DNA of 64,000 bases from Eudromia elegans (lineage: Eukaryota > Chordata > Aves > Tinamiformes > Tinamidae), in contig PTEX01000192.1 of NCBI GenBank assembly GCA_003342815.1, forward strand, positions 1,232,356 through 1,296,355, given 5' to 3'. Made by a program: the position numbers and the translations under genes. The notes beneath the pieces are model-generated. The model did no database searches, was not told the origin of the DNA, and was given only the letters and a program-made list of their open reading frames with translations. This document shows positions 11,401 through 23,575 of the stretch, piece by piece. Position 1 is the stretch's first letter. Each line of letters opens with the position of its first letter.

Positions 11401-13590
11401 AGCCGTATATTCATTGCTTTGTACAGAGAGAAAAGTAGGAATTCCAAACTCACTCCCCCCCATCCCTGAGGCCTGTTAAATTAATGCACAGGTTTTGCTG
11501 GAAGCGATGTATTAAACTAGGACTGGCACATAATTGTTTCTGGGTTCTGTCCCCATCAGAGGGACGTGAAGTGCATGACTTTGCCTTTCTCATCAAAGAC
11601 TAACTGAGCTTCTCTTGCCCCGTCACGAGAGTTCAGTTCTTGCTGAACTGCAGGATGCTCCAGAAACCACCAGCTGAAATCTGTGTCCTGTGCTGAGCGA
11701 GACGACAGTCTAGATGGCAAGAATGATGCACTCGGACTTGATCTTTCAGAAGAAAAAACAACAAATGCAAAAAACAACATTCAGCCTCCTATTGGAATAT
11801 TGATTTTTATGATTCCCCCCAGCCCACTTACTCCCTCTCTTACACTTGGGTTTGGGGTTAGGAGTGAAAATCACCCACGAACTTCATCCCTCCCAAAGTT
11901 TCATTAACTCTAAGTGAACCAGGAGGCCTTTGCAGTCTTATGCAGAGATGGTCATGGGTCATAATGAACTGCTCGATATTCCCACATATCAGCAGCAGAG
12001 GGAAAACTCATGGAATGGAAATGATTGTACAAATCCCCACTAACCTAGCAAATGGACCAGTGTGAGATTTCACCTCATTTCTCTCTCGCCGTCTCATGGC
12101 TCTACCCAAGAGGAGGGAGATTCTTTAAATTCCGCCTTAAAACTCTGCTCGTTCACCTGTGTTCTGCAATTGTCTGTGTGTCACACCAAGAATATATGAT
12201 ATAATAAGTAAGCAGATTATACAGACAGTTGAAGAATGCAAAACGCCCGAAGCCTCGAAATAGCTGTTTTCAATTTTCACTGCTTGAATAGAGTTGCAGT
12301 AGGATTTAACCTTTGTTCTTTGATCATGGCACAAAAGAATACATACATGCAAACGAGGAGGCTTAGGTAATGATTATATGCAAAGATGCTGCAAAGCATG
12401 TAATTAAAAACTGCCCTGGGAGACACCCCCAAATTTTATATCCTAATTTTATTTTACACTGCTCTTTAGGGGAGGAATGAATTCACCTCTCCCCACACTC
12501 TTTGCACCTGTTTTGTATTTAATGGGCAGACTCAAAATCTGTCTTTGTAGGAAGTCTGCTGCGTATTGTTCAGATAATGTTATGCAGTATTTGTTAACCT
12601 AAATTTTGCCCCCTCAGATACTCCAGTCTAGACTAATTGGCTGCAGTTCTTAGCATTTAAATTATCAAGCAACAGAGGCCATGAAAATTGATCTCCAAAC
12701 ATTTGATACTAATTCTTTGTTTTCTAGTTCTTCACTGAGAAAATTGCAGCAATTGTTCTGAAGAGCTTGAAACGAAGGAAACAAACATACATTCACAGCC
12801 CTTTGAACATCCAGAATAGATTTTTATTTCAGGGCATGATTATTTTGTGTGTTCGAGATGCTGAAAACAGGATTTCTTTAACCGTATGCCTGCGAGATAA
12901 AGCAGTACAAAACATATCGTGTAAAGTAAGAATGAAATATATGAAGATGCAAGTATTGATTAAACGTAGGCAGTTGTGTACAAGTCTTTGCAGTTATTGG
13001 CCTGTCATGGATATTTTTGTTCTACTCATAAATTCTGTGCCACAACTTGCATGTTTTATCGCTTGGTTCTTCAACTCATTACCCCGCTTGCTGGAAAAGG
13101 AGGTAAAGAGCCCTGGATATCCTTAGTAATCAGAAATGTCTAAGATGATTTCCACATTGTGGGATGTTCCTGTGACACACAGCAAATTGCCTTGTTCCCA
13201 GCAATAAAGGTACATGGGCCAAATGGCTGTTTGCATTGACAAACCCAATGCCACGTGCTTGGCATGTAACAGGGACACTCTGCTGACAGCAGGAGAAATC
13301 AGCTGGAGCAGATTTCCAGGTGTCACCTCTATGTTCTGTATCTGGGAAGGGGTTTCTTCAAAATGATTTGGAAGTTTTACCTGGAAAGCAAAAACGCTCA
13401 GCCAAAGAGTCGTGAGAGTTACAGATGATGGGGCTGTTGCAGGTGATCTAGTTGGCTGTGAAGGAACTCATGAATTATTATTGCTCTTCGTGTTGGGGTA
13501 TTGCCAGGCATCCCTGCTTCTTCTGTCCCAGGTGCTGTGTGTTGCAGCACAGCGCTCTGTCCCCAGCTCTTCACCACTGAGCAAGCGGCG
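8406..13590. other. AT-rich intronic stretch
   Basis: About 5 kb without a recognised gene or interspersed repeat. A short GT-rich patch lies at 10350-10380. Frames up to 119 codons (12767-13126 +) show no family resemblance. Confidence 0.5.
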
Positions 13591-13593
13591 CGG

Positions 13594-13638
13594 GGCTCTG
13601 GTGGCTCTGGTGGCTCTGGTGGCTCTGGTGGCAGTGGC
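13594..13638. repeat. 9-bp tandem repeat (GGCTCTGGT)4
   Basis: Four exact copies of GGCTCTGGT (13594-13629) followed by a diverged fifth unit (GGCAGTGGC). Because 9 is a multiple of 3, each frame gives a periodic peptide (Gly-Ser-Gly, Ala-Leu-Val, Trp-Leu-Trp types), so frames here look protein-like but are repeat artefacts. Confidence 0.85.
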
Positions 13639-13639
13639 A

Positions 13640-15079
13640 CTAGCCTAGGCTGGCATCAGTGTGGGGGTTCCCTGCACCGGGTACCTCTCTCATCACTGCT
13701 CTCCATTCCTGGCACCGTCGCGGGGCTGGAGGAGCCACAGCCACGTTCTTCTGGTGTCTACCAGAAGTCATTTCGGTGCGTTTTTCCAGTATTGCTCACC
13801 GATTTGTGTGACAATTTTGTGTGACACTTCTCACTCCTTTATTTTTTTCTTGACACAAGTCATCAAATGACTTCTTAATTTATCTGTGACTACCACTGTT
13901 TCGTGGTGGGATTGAAGGGGGCTTCTTCCCTCGTAAACGTTTCAGCCATTTCCGTAGGTGTGCTACCTTTCTGGCCCACATATCCCTACCACGTGAGCAT
14001 TCTGCAAATTACCGTGTATTTACTGTTGTGATGGAAATAAGATAATAGGGAGCAGAAAGATGATATTATTCACAGAGAGAAAGTAAAATGCAAGAGCAAG
14101 GTTATGTGCCTTTGTTAAGATAATACAGGGAGTTCATGCAGGAAAAGGGCCTTGGGCTAGCTTGGGTAATTTAAGTATGTTATATATCAGTCTTATAATT
14201 TGGAGATCTAAGACAAGATTTTTCTAATTTTGAAAGGAGAAGAATTGTAAAATATGAAATAAAGCATTTATCTTCTTTGTATTGACATTAGAGGAATATA
14301 AAAAAAAGAAAATTCTGAATAAAAAGGTGGGTTTTGGCTCTAGCTGTCCAGGGCTTCTGATCTTGTTGGAGTGGCCAAAATAAACAGAACACAATTGTTA
14401 AGTGAATGACCCATTTGTAGCTGAAAGATTTGGCAGCAGTGTTATGAATCAATTTGCATGAAGAAATTACTGTGAACATTTAATTAATAGAATTCAGGCC
14501 ATTTCAGTGTTCAGAGATTGTATTGGAACAAAGTATTTTCATTGCTTTCCCTTCCCGCCTGTCACTTGCGCTTGTTTTTCACATGTGTTTGGGTACGATT
14601 CCAGTCCTGGGACTAACTCAGGAATAATTGGTTGCACCTGGTCCACGGGCTGGCTGGTCTTTGTCATTCAGACACACGGGCCGTGTGGCTGGTCACCTGC
14701 CTCACGTTGCTCCTGCTTCCCAGCCAGGTGGTTCTTCTGCAACACGTTGTGTGCCCTGATCAGGGGAGCTGCAGCCATCACCCGGCTTTGCTCTGCACTG
14801 AAGAAGTAAATATAAACGTTCCAGTCATCAAACCCCAAATTACTAGAATTTGTGGAAGATATTCCTCAGTTAGCACTGAGTAATCAATAAAAGATTATCT
14901 TCTGAGAAAGTTCATAGTCTCCTTTTTTTCTGAAAAGTGTTTTGCAGGTTGAAATATCATTGATTGATGCAACAGAGCTGGTCAGATTAAAACACCAGGC
15001 TAAGTCTGGCCTTCTGTGATGCTCATTTTATGGTACCATTTGAGTTCAGGCCTTGGTCAGGGGTTGCATTGGAGGGCTG
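13640..15079. other. Intronic stretch, nothing recognised
   Basis: AT-rich, with no interspersed repeat or coding family recognised up to the CR1 copy at 15.08 kb. Confidence 0.5.
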
Positions 15080-15740
15080 GCACAGAACCATAAAATACCT
15101 GAGATAGGCAGGGACCAGTGGAGACCATGTAGTCTAGTGCTGTGCTCAAAGCAGGGCCCATGGGTGAGGTTGCTCAGAGCCTTTCCAGGCAAGTTTTGAA
15201 CCTCTTCAAGGGTGGACTTTCACCAGTCTCTGTGCTGCCTGTTCCAGTGTTTGGCCACTCTCTACAAAAAGTTTTTCCTAATATATAATTAGAATCCCTC
15301 ATATTGCAGGTTTCTTTGCCTCTCTTCCTGTCACTGTACCCCCTGAGAAGCGTTTGGCTCTTTCTTCTCCCTGCCCTCCCGCCAGGTAGCAGGAGGCAGC
15401 AGTGACGGCGTCCCTCAGCCGCCTCCCCTTGTCTCTCATGTGTTCCTTCCCCCTCCTCATTTGGGTGGCCCACAGTGGATTTCTTCCCTGTGCTAGTGCC
15501 TGTCCTCCACGGGAGCCCCAAACTGGATCCAGTGCTCCAGAAATAGTTCCCACATAGGATGAATAGAAGGGAATAGCAGTTTCCCTAGGCCCCCTGGCTA
15601 CACTTACTCATACAGCCTGTGTAGAGTCATCTCCCTTTGCCGCAGGGATGTATAGGTGACTCCGCAGGGATGTACAGCTGACTCATGTCCACCCCCTGCT
15701 CACCAGAACCCCATGGCTTTGGCTGCAAGGTTGCATAGGG
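15080..15740 (-). mobile_element. Old, diverged CR1 LINE fragment (antisense)
   Basis: A roughly 660-bp reverse-complement CR1 copy. Landmarks in order: a degenerate tail (CAGAACCATAAAATACC), a GTAGTCTAGTGCTG segment, GCTGCCTGTTCCAGTGTTTGG, AAAAAGTTTTTCCTAATAT, CCTGTCACTGTACCCCCTGAG, the CTCAGCCGCCTCCCCTTGTC block, then CCCCAAACTGGATCCAGTGC and CTGACTCATGTCCACCCCCT. These match the ORF2 C-terminal and 3' UTR regions, but the reading frame is broken by many substitutions and indels. This is older than the 41.7 kb copy. An internal ~23-bp duplication (CCGCAGGGATGTATAGGTGA / CCGCAGGGATGTACAGCTGA) lies at 15641-15683. Confidence 0.85.
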
Positions 15741-18700
15741 TTATTGCATATCAGATGCAGGGCTTCTTTGCTTCTGTCGTTATTGAATTTCCCAAGGGTC
15801 CTCTCAGTTGAGGTACAGTTGAACCTGCTCACGTAAAGCAGAAACGGTTGTGGCTGTGGCTGCTCGGAGAGAAGTGAATGGTGCAGCTAGTCCAAAGGCC
15901 AAACATCTGCATATTTCATAAACGCTCTGCTCAAAACCTCCGTTAAGATAACGTGAAAACTTTGCCTGAATTTTAATGTCCTTTACATCAGGAGTTGCTG
16001 GCAACACTTGAGTCAATTCTAGCAGACGGAAGCTGCTGTTGCAGTTTATGCTATCAGAGAGGTCTAGCAACGGCGATGGTGACTGTGCGCCAAGGTCGAG
16101 TTCCTTATAAAGGGAAATGTTGGTGCTGCAGAACGTTGGTGCCCAGGAACGGATACCCTGGGACACGGGCACGTGCCTGTAACCACCCAAAGTGGGTTTC
16201 ATGCGTCAGGAAAAGTCACTCCCTGAATGGGTCACGTTAGAATATAACTAAGAACTTTACAGATAGACATTTGATAATTTTATGGTGTTTTTTCCCCCTC
16301 CTTCAAACTACTGAATGTAAAATTGAAGCATTGGATTTTGAGGTAGTGGAATTTCTTCAAATAAATATAGACTGTCATCAACAAGAATTTATGGGAAAAT
16401 AAAAGATGGGTAGACCTGAGGAGATTCGAGGTTCACAGTTCATTTGGGAAGTGTTTTCTTTGAAAGAAAAGGCAAAACGAACAAAGGAACTTTGTGCTAG
16501 TGTTTGAATGCAGCGGGTATAGACAGCAATTAGACAGCAATGCAGCTGTTTTTCCTTCTGGACATGCAGACTGGGTTGGATCCCAGATCCAGGCTTCTGA
16601 GGTGCAGTTTCCCCCTGCGAGTAAATAAATGGAGGATGTCCTGAACACACAGGTTAGGGGAAAAAAAAGCTGCGTTTGGGGAGACTGTAATAAACACTTT
16701 CCATTAGTAACTACACATTGGGGTCATCTTTGTCTGTATGTATTGAAAAGCACAAGAATAAAATTCTCCAAATTCTCTTCATTTGATAAAGAGAATTTTA
16801 GAAGTTGGAGAGATTGGTTTGAACATGCTGCATTTTGATGCGAGCAAAGCAAAGCTCCCTAAGAACCCAGTGCCTCCTAACTCTTCCTAGCTAAGTACTC
16901 TACTCTTTAAGTCAAGTAATTACAGTTTCCTTGGTGATGTTCACAGGAGTCAAGCACAAAAGATTTAACCTTTTGTTATTCTATTTCTATTTTAAAGAAA
17001 GTATTCTTGACAGGAATTCACAGTGTGTGCCAAAGACGGGTTATTAAATAATTGAGGGGGTCCAATGTAAGTTTCTGTGTTAGGGTATCCACAACATTTT
17101 ACTTGAACAGATTACTTTTGTGCTGCCTTGCAGATATACTTCTTAGAAATTCTGTATTCTTTGCTATCAGAATAAGGTAATTTTCCATATACTGGGAGAT
17201 TTTCAAAGCTAGAGAGAGCTGCAGATATTTGCATAGATCAAAAAAATGAAAATAGGACAGCTCAAAACTTATGTTTGTGTACCTGACTTCTGAAACCCAC
17301 ATCTTCTGTTCCTTAAGAATTTTAGGTTTTGTAGAGCTGGGACTGAAGAATTTGGAATTCTTTCCATTTACCTTCAAGTAGAGTTGAGTCCTCAGCCATC
17401 CTTGTGCAACTCTGTTTTCCCAATGTCCCAGGAACACTGTAGTAATCCTGTTAAAACCCTTGTTGATATGAAGCGCTCACGCTGTAACTCAAGGGGAGGA
17501 GGGATATTTTGTGTGGGCAGTGCAGCTCTTTACATGAGAGAGGAATGAATTGAGTTTGAGTCCAGGAGGAGAGTGAGGTGTATTTAATTTGCAAAGAAAG
17601 CCAACTTGATATGTCAGTGCCTGAAAACCCTCAAGTACAAACCCAGTAATGTTAATTTCATAAAGTACTTTAAAGTGTTAGGAGGAGAAATCACTGCTGA
17701 TCTGATAGTTGTAATAACAGTAATGACTCTACCTGGGATGCACGCCAAAATGTACAGTAAACACTGCAACATTTGTGTTCCAGAATGCTAGAAGCAGATA
17801 GATTTTTAATGTGCTTGAGGAAATTGCAGGATTTTCTAAGTCTGTAGAAATTTGATCTGCGCCCGTAAATTTAGTTTCCAGGCAAATGTGTTGTCCTGTG
17901 AGCAGAGTGGAGAGAGGAAGGATGCAGGAGGAGCTTTACTGGGAAGCTCCTCCAGCCTGGCCGCGAATGGGGCAACACTTTTGTCAGTAAATGGGGACAG
18001 TCCTGTTGAGGGGCTCGGCAGTATTTGGTCCTGCCTTCTTTTCCCCTATTCCATGTTGGAATATTCCATAAGCCCCTCCGGATGATTTTGCAGCCCCGGT
18101 GCAGCATTTCCAGCTTGGAAGAGATGCCGACTGCAGTTTAACCTTTGTGAAGACCACAGTAAACACCGTAACAGGGCCGCAAAGCCCTGCGTAAACTCTG
18201 TCCGATGGTCATGGCAACACAGCGAAGTAAAGCAGGATTTCTTTTGTTAAACATGCGGAGAATTAATGTGGCCTTGTAAAGACGGTAAAGACTGCTGGAT
18301 ATTTCCGCAGCCATATGAAGTAAGGCTCTCGTAGTTATTGTCTCCCATGAAATCATCTGTATGACAAAATTTATTTCACTTTATTTGTCCTGTCAGCCAA
18401 ACACAGCGCCCAGCACCGTCTTTCAGCAGAAATAGCTCCTCTTCCCCCTTTTCCTGTCTCTTTCCTGAGCCATCAGATGGCAGCAACTCCATCATTAATT
18501 ATCCGTGGTGGACGAGACGGTTTACTTGGACATTCCCTTTGAAGTCTGCCCGGGATGGATGGAGAGGGGGAAGTGGCCACGACTGCTCCGTGTGTGGCAG
18601 CTGCTGCACGGGCTGGCAGACTCCGTGCTCCCGACGCAGAGCTTCGGCACCTGGGAAGCTTCTCCCTTGGGAAGGAGGCTCTTCTCTCTGGAAGGAGGCC

Positions 18701-20875
18701 CTTCCCTTCAGAGGGAGCTTCCCAGACCTGCTTGGTGGCCTGGTGGCGGCTGGAAATGTCCCCAAGAGGTCCCCGGAGCGGAGCAGGAGCTCGGGGCCGC
18801 TCTGTGTGTGGCAGGGCCGGGGTGGTGCTCCGTGTGCTGTGCTGTAGGTAAAGGGCTTCCTTAATCACCTCTAAATTACACTGCCTCTTGCTCCTGAACT
18901 TCAGCCTTTGAACCTCTCGCCAGAACTTGACGTTTGCGTTTCTATATCCGTCTGATGACTGGTAGCAAATTCTTGGCTGATTTCCTTCAATCATCTCCCA
19001 CTGCAATTACTGAGTTCCTAATGATGACGAATGCTTGTCTGATGTGTGGTTGGCAACCTGATCCGTGGACGTGTTTACAAACTGGGGAGATTTTCACTTC
19101 CTTGACTTTCAGGGTCTTTAAAAGAGTAATCCTCTCTCAATTTTATTCTCAGAGGGAAAACAGTGGCAAATAGAATTGTCCAGAAGGATCTGGAGAAACT
19201 TGTACTGGGATGTGGTTGCTTTCTTCCATCCCCACTGGTTCTCAGCATGCTGAAGCACACAATTTAGGACATGAATATTTCGTCAGAGATCCATTTTGTC
19301 AAATGGTGGAAGTCCTAGCTGAATTATTAACCTTCTTGCTCAAGGTTTCAAGGACAGTGAGCGACATTTCATATAATTCTAGGCCTCATGAGTTCCCACA
19401 TACCTTGGTAGCAGGGCTGCAGAAAATGCATATCAGGATACAGTGCAAGCAGACAAAAAAGCAGTAGCGATGGAGTTTCCTCTAAAATACCATCCCTGAT
19501 TCCTTGAGCCTGAGTTTTTAATGGAGATGAATATATGCATTAGAAAGGACAGGATTTAGACAGACACTAATAAGTAAGACCTGAACATTACAGTTCTGCA
19601 GAAGCAGTGAAATGGGAGATGGGTCTGCCAGGCTTTCTCGCTCTCCTTCCTGCAGCAAAGTGCCTTGGAGGACCCCGGTGTGACAGTCACACTGGGAGGC
19701 CTCGTTCTCCATGCCCGGCTCTGTTGTCAGCCCAAAACACTCACAGGACACCCCAACACTAGCAGCAAAGGTGGTACCAGCAGCTTGTAAAGATTATGGT
19801 GATTGTTCTAGAGTTTTGAATTAAGAAAATGAAGATTTATTTATTCAACAAGTCATTACTGTGGCAATTCCATTTACTGCTCTGCAGCAATGATTAATAT
19901 TATGTGAGAAGTGTGAAGTAAATAGGACGAGACGAAAGTGTATCTGATACCTGGTGAATTTGTGCTAGTTCAGCGTGCTCAGACGCTGGGTGCAAACACT
20001 CTTCTGTAGTTCTACTTTATCAGGTAAGAAGGGCTGCTTCTCTGAGCACTATCTGAGGCTAATGAGCGAGAGGACAGGAATCTGTGCTCCGTGTATTGCT
20101 ATGAGGGCTCCTTGCGGAGCTGCCAGTTCACTTGAAAGGTGCTTTTCACATCCATGCAGTGAAGAAGTGAGAAGGTTGAGGGCGAGAGCTGTGCTGGTCG
20201 CCTCTAGGCTCGGCAGGAATAGCAAAGATACCTCATCTAAAGCAGCCGTCAGAAGAGCTTGGAACTTCCAGCCATTTACCTGGTTGAGAATGGTTGCAAA
20301 GCCAGGCTTCGTTAACCAATACTCTAATGGGTTTATTCATAAGCATATAGCTCCAAATCACGTAACAAAAACCTGTACAGAGGAAAGCAACAGGAAATGG
20401 AAACCAAGCCTATAAAATGTAGTATATTTGTGTATGTAAAAGAAAAGGTGACCACACAAATATGAACGGATACCATGACACAGAAATACTTGTTTTAAGC
20501 AGATGGTCTTAAGTAATGCAGTAAGAGCTGTGGTCACAGAACATTAGTTTGTCTCCATGGTAACTCTAGTTTGGCACCCGGAGTTATTTAGATCTGCACT
20601 GCGGTGTTCGTAGCAGTGCGATCCTTATGTAGGGGCTCTTAGTGAAACTGAAAACCATCCTTATGCAATCATTCACCTCAAAGATGCGTGCACACATCAT
20701 ATGAAGCCGAAATTCCCCAAAGTAAGAATTGGACAGCAAAGGGTATTTTTTTTGACCAAGCAGCAACTCTGAAAACAACTGTGAACTTATTCTCCAGGTT
20801 TTGATTAACCTTGATAAACAATATTGCATTAATCTCTTTCTTTGGAAGCCCCCGTCCTTCTGAGCTCTGAGGAGC
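15741..20875. other. Intronic stretch, nothing recognised
   Basis: About 5 kb. A GC-richer patch at 18540-18850 carries overlapping frames on both strands, the longest being 177 codons at 18473-19006 (-). None shows a domain or conserved motif. A TAG|GTAAAG donor-like site at about 18846 has no convincing acceptor partner. Confidence 0.45.
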
Positions 20876-21058
20876 GGAGGCTGCAGGTTGCGCGCTGCGT
20901 GTGCAGCACGCGTGTGCAAGCAGCGTTCCTGGCTCCGGCCGCTGCCCAATGCGGCCCTGACGTCGGATCGGTGGGAGCGGCGCTGCCCTATGGAGCAGCC
21001 CGGGCTCCGTGCGGCGCAAGCAGAGGGAGCAACGCTCAGCTCCGGCTCACCCGAGTCT
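20875..21058. promoter_or_regulatory. CpG island with CCAAT and CRE-like motifs
   Basis: About 20 CpGs in 180 bases. CCAAT at 20946-20950 is followed by TGACGTCG at 20958-20965, which matches seven of eight bases of the cAMP-response element. This combination is typical of CpG-island promoters and enhancers. No TATA box or recognised coding start is present. The region could be an internal promoter for a non-coding RNA or an enhancer; the role is inferred. Confidence 0.4.
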
Positions 21059-22725
21059 GAGCAACCTTAGTGAGGCGACAGGGCAAATAGCTGTCAGCCC
21101 TTCATATAGGAAACATGATTGTAGGTTGCATCGTATGTACTGGCTGGAGGTAAATGACTGGACTGTGCTGTGTCTTCCAAGAGTTCTCAATGAAATTAAT
21201 TTAGATAGAATAAAACATCTTATTAGACACAATAAATTTTCTGTTTACAGAATATACCCAAATAATTAAGACTTCATTGGTGATTTATGCAATTTAGATT
21301 CAAATAGTTTTTCCAGAGAGTGAGAGCCAGAATTTTAGTATAATTAGTTCTCAGAGAAATGCCCATAAATACCATAGTGCTTCTCCGTATAGGCTGCACT
21401 CCAATTCTACTTGCAGTTGGAACTTGCAATTTATGGCACGATGGAAATAACTTTGTATATTTTCTAAATTAATCAGTGTTGGGACTTGGGCCTTCATGAG
21501 AGTTTTGTTTCCTTGAAACGGGATAACAGAAGGGTTTTCTGCAGACTGTCACCAAAATGGACTTGGGCTGTCAACATTTGAAACCCACAATTTTCTCTTT
21601 CCCCCGGGCATGGCTTTGCAGTACCTTAATTATACAGGACCTTGAAAAGGAAAGGATTCAGGGTTGCTTTAGCAAGTTTTGTCAAAGTCCAATAATCGAA
21701 TCAAAACCAGATGTGCTCTCATCTTGTGCTTCAAGTGAATAAATAAAATATAACTTTATTTTACCTCTTACTGGTTTTTAAAAATGACAATCTTAGTATT
21801 TTATGCCAAAAGCAGATAAGCACCAAAATTCCTACTTTTTGCCAGGAGGGCGTCGAGCGCTTCTAAAGCAGCAGAGAACAAGCTTCGCTGTGTCAAATTA
21901 TGGGCTCTGTGCTTTTTTCCAGGGTCACTGGCTTACTTTCCAATTCAAATTACAAGTGTCCGGTTATTTTTAAAGCTGTTTTAGCCAAAATAGGCTTGTG
22001 ACACGAACGCTTTAATACTTGGTGCGTCATTTCCCCCTGCCACGACGGCCGCGCTGGCCAGAGCCCTCCCTTGGCGCTGGAGCGCACCGGGGCCGCGTGT
22101 CCTGCCGAGCAGGGTCGCTTCGTTCTCCATAAATCCCTGGAAATGCCATTGGAGCTCAGTGCTGGGAGGACCAGGGACCTGCTTGCCTAAGGAATGGTGA
22201 GGAACGCGTATTTCTGCCGTGGCAAATGCAGTAGAAGCAGAATGGTGCTTGAGTGCTGTAGCCTTTACAGTAAGGCATTATGGCTCTTCCGGGGGTGCCT
22301 TTAGCACATACAAAGTTATTAAGCAGTCAACCTCAATTTCAAACTGACGCACACAGACACGTTTTTCTTTCCATTAGAAATAACACCAAAGACGCCTGTG
22401 ACGGAAGGAGGTTAGGGGAAACTATTTTGTACCATTTCATGCTTTTTTTTGCTTTGCCTTTGATGCGGCTTTGAGCAGCGTGTTCAGAAATAGCTCAGTT
22501 CACAAATAATTGATGTTCCATTGATCGTCAGGTGAGCCTGAGTGAAATAAAACGGTCGGGGCTGGTTTGGCTCCTTCTCGTGGGATCAGCCTCCTTTGGG
22601 TTTCCGGTAGAGCCTTGTTCTGCGGTAAAGGGGAAAAAATGTATTTTGCATCTTGAATAGAAATGCAGTAGGAGCCTATGAATGATTGGAGTTGAGAACT
22701 GACGCCAGGGTGGATGAGTGTTAAG
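21059..22725. other. Intronic stretch with a small CpG-rich patch
   Basis: AT-rich, with a CpG-richer segment at 22040-22120. No gene or repeat recognised. Confidence 0.45.
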
Positions 22726-22729
22726 GGCA

Positions 22730-22796
22730 GGACGTTTTATGGTTGGACTCGATCTTGAAGGTCTTTTCCAACCATTATGGTTCTATGATTCTATGT
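22730..22796 (+). mobile_element. CR1 LINE 3' tail (sense)
   Basis: GTTTTATGGTTGGACTCGAT, then AGGTCTTTTCCAACCATTAT and GGTTCTATGATTCTATG give the characteristic CR1 3' end with two octamer repeats. Less than 70 bases are recognisable. The end sequence differs from the copies at 7.4 and 41.7 kb, so it belongs to another subfamily. Confidence 0.92.
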
Positions 22797-23435
22797 GTGT
22801 GATCTGCGCTCTCTGTTGGATTTATGCTCGTATGTGCTCAGAAATATGGGTTGGTATCTGAATTTGCAGTACTTACGTGAAGCAGTTAACTTGCACCAAG
22901 GGTTAACCTGTGTTTCAGTTGGACTCGTACCCAGCCCGGCGTGGAGCAGCACATGGAGCCAGGTTGCATTGCCCTTCGAAAGAGCTCCACAGACACAGGC
23001 AGAATGTTTGCAAATTTAATTCTTTAGAGGTTTGCCTATTTATTCTGGGCAAAAAGCAGTTACAAGTTGTTATAGAAATGTATGTACAGGGAATCCTGTA
23101 GAAACCTAAGTTAAAGTAGTGCTTGGACAAGTCACAATTATGTTGTCTTGGGGTAGTGTGTGATAATATTGTAGCCAAACGCAATTTTAATGAATAATTA
23201 TAAATATAAATTTTCACTGAAATAAGTTTTACCTGCGCTTTCTTGCCAAATTTTACAAAATTATATCCTAACAAAAACAAATTCCAGACTTCCCTAAAGT
23301 GAGCTCACACTTGACTCGTTCCTCCAATAACAACGAACAGTTGCTAGGGCTTTTAAACCCTGCTCTTTAGATTTAACACATTTTGATGAAATACATTTTA
23401 AACAGGGAAATGAACCGATGCAATCTCCGATTTTT
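22797..23435. other. Intronic stretch, nothing recognised
   Basis: AT-rich 3' part; no gene or repeat recognised. Confidence 0.5.
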
Positions 23436-23439
23436 GCTC

Positions 23440-23575
23440 CTTCGGGAAGACAGAGCGGGGTGCTGCGGCGGGTTAACTCGGAGCACGCGGGGTTTGTGAT
23501 GGATGGCGTTCCACTCCGGATCCAGCGCGAGCGGCAATCGCGGCGCTCATTTAGACTCCGCTTATCTCCCTCTCT
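23440..23575. promoter_or_regulatory. Small CpG-rich patch
   Basis: Dense CpGs around GGGGTGCTGCGGCGGGTTAA and CCAGCGCGAGCGGCAATCG, set in AT-rich flanks. Too short for a classical CpG island. Listed as a possible regulatory patch only because of the sharp compositional edges. Confidence 0.25.

Noticed and set aside
13412..13824. Gly-Ser-rich or Ala-Leu-Val-rich peptides as a linker protein
   Set aside because: Produced by the 9-bp GGCTCTGGT tandem repeat, in which all frames are periodic.
18473..19006. 177-codon - frame as a gene
   Set aside because: No recognised domain; half of it is in a GC-rich patch with equally open + frames, and no splice sites in a matching phase were convincing.
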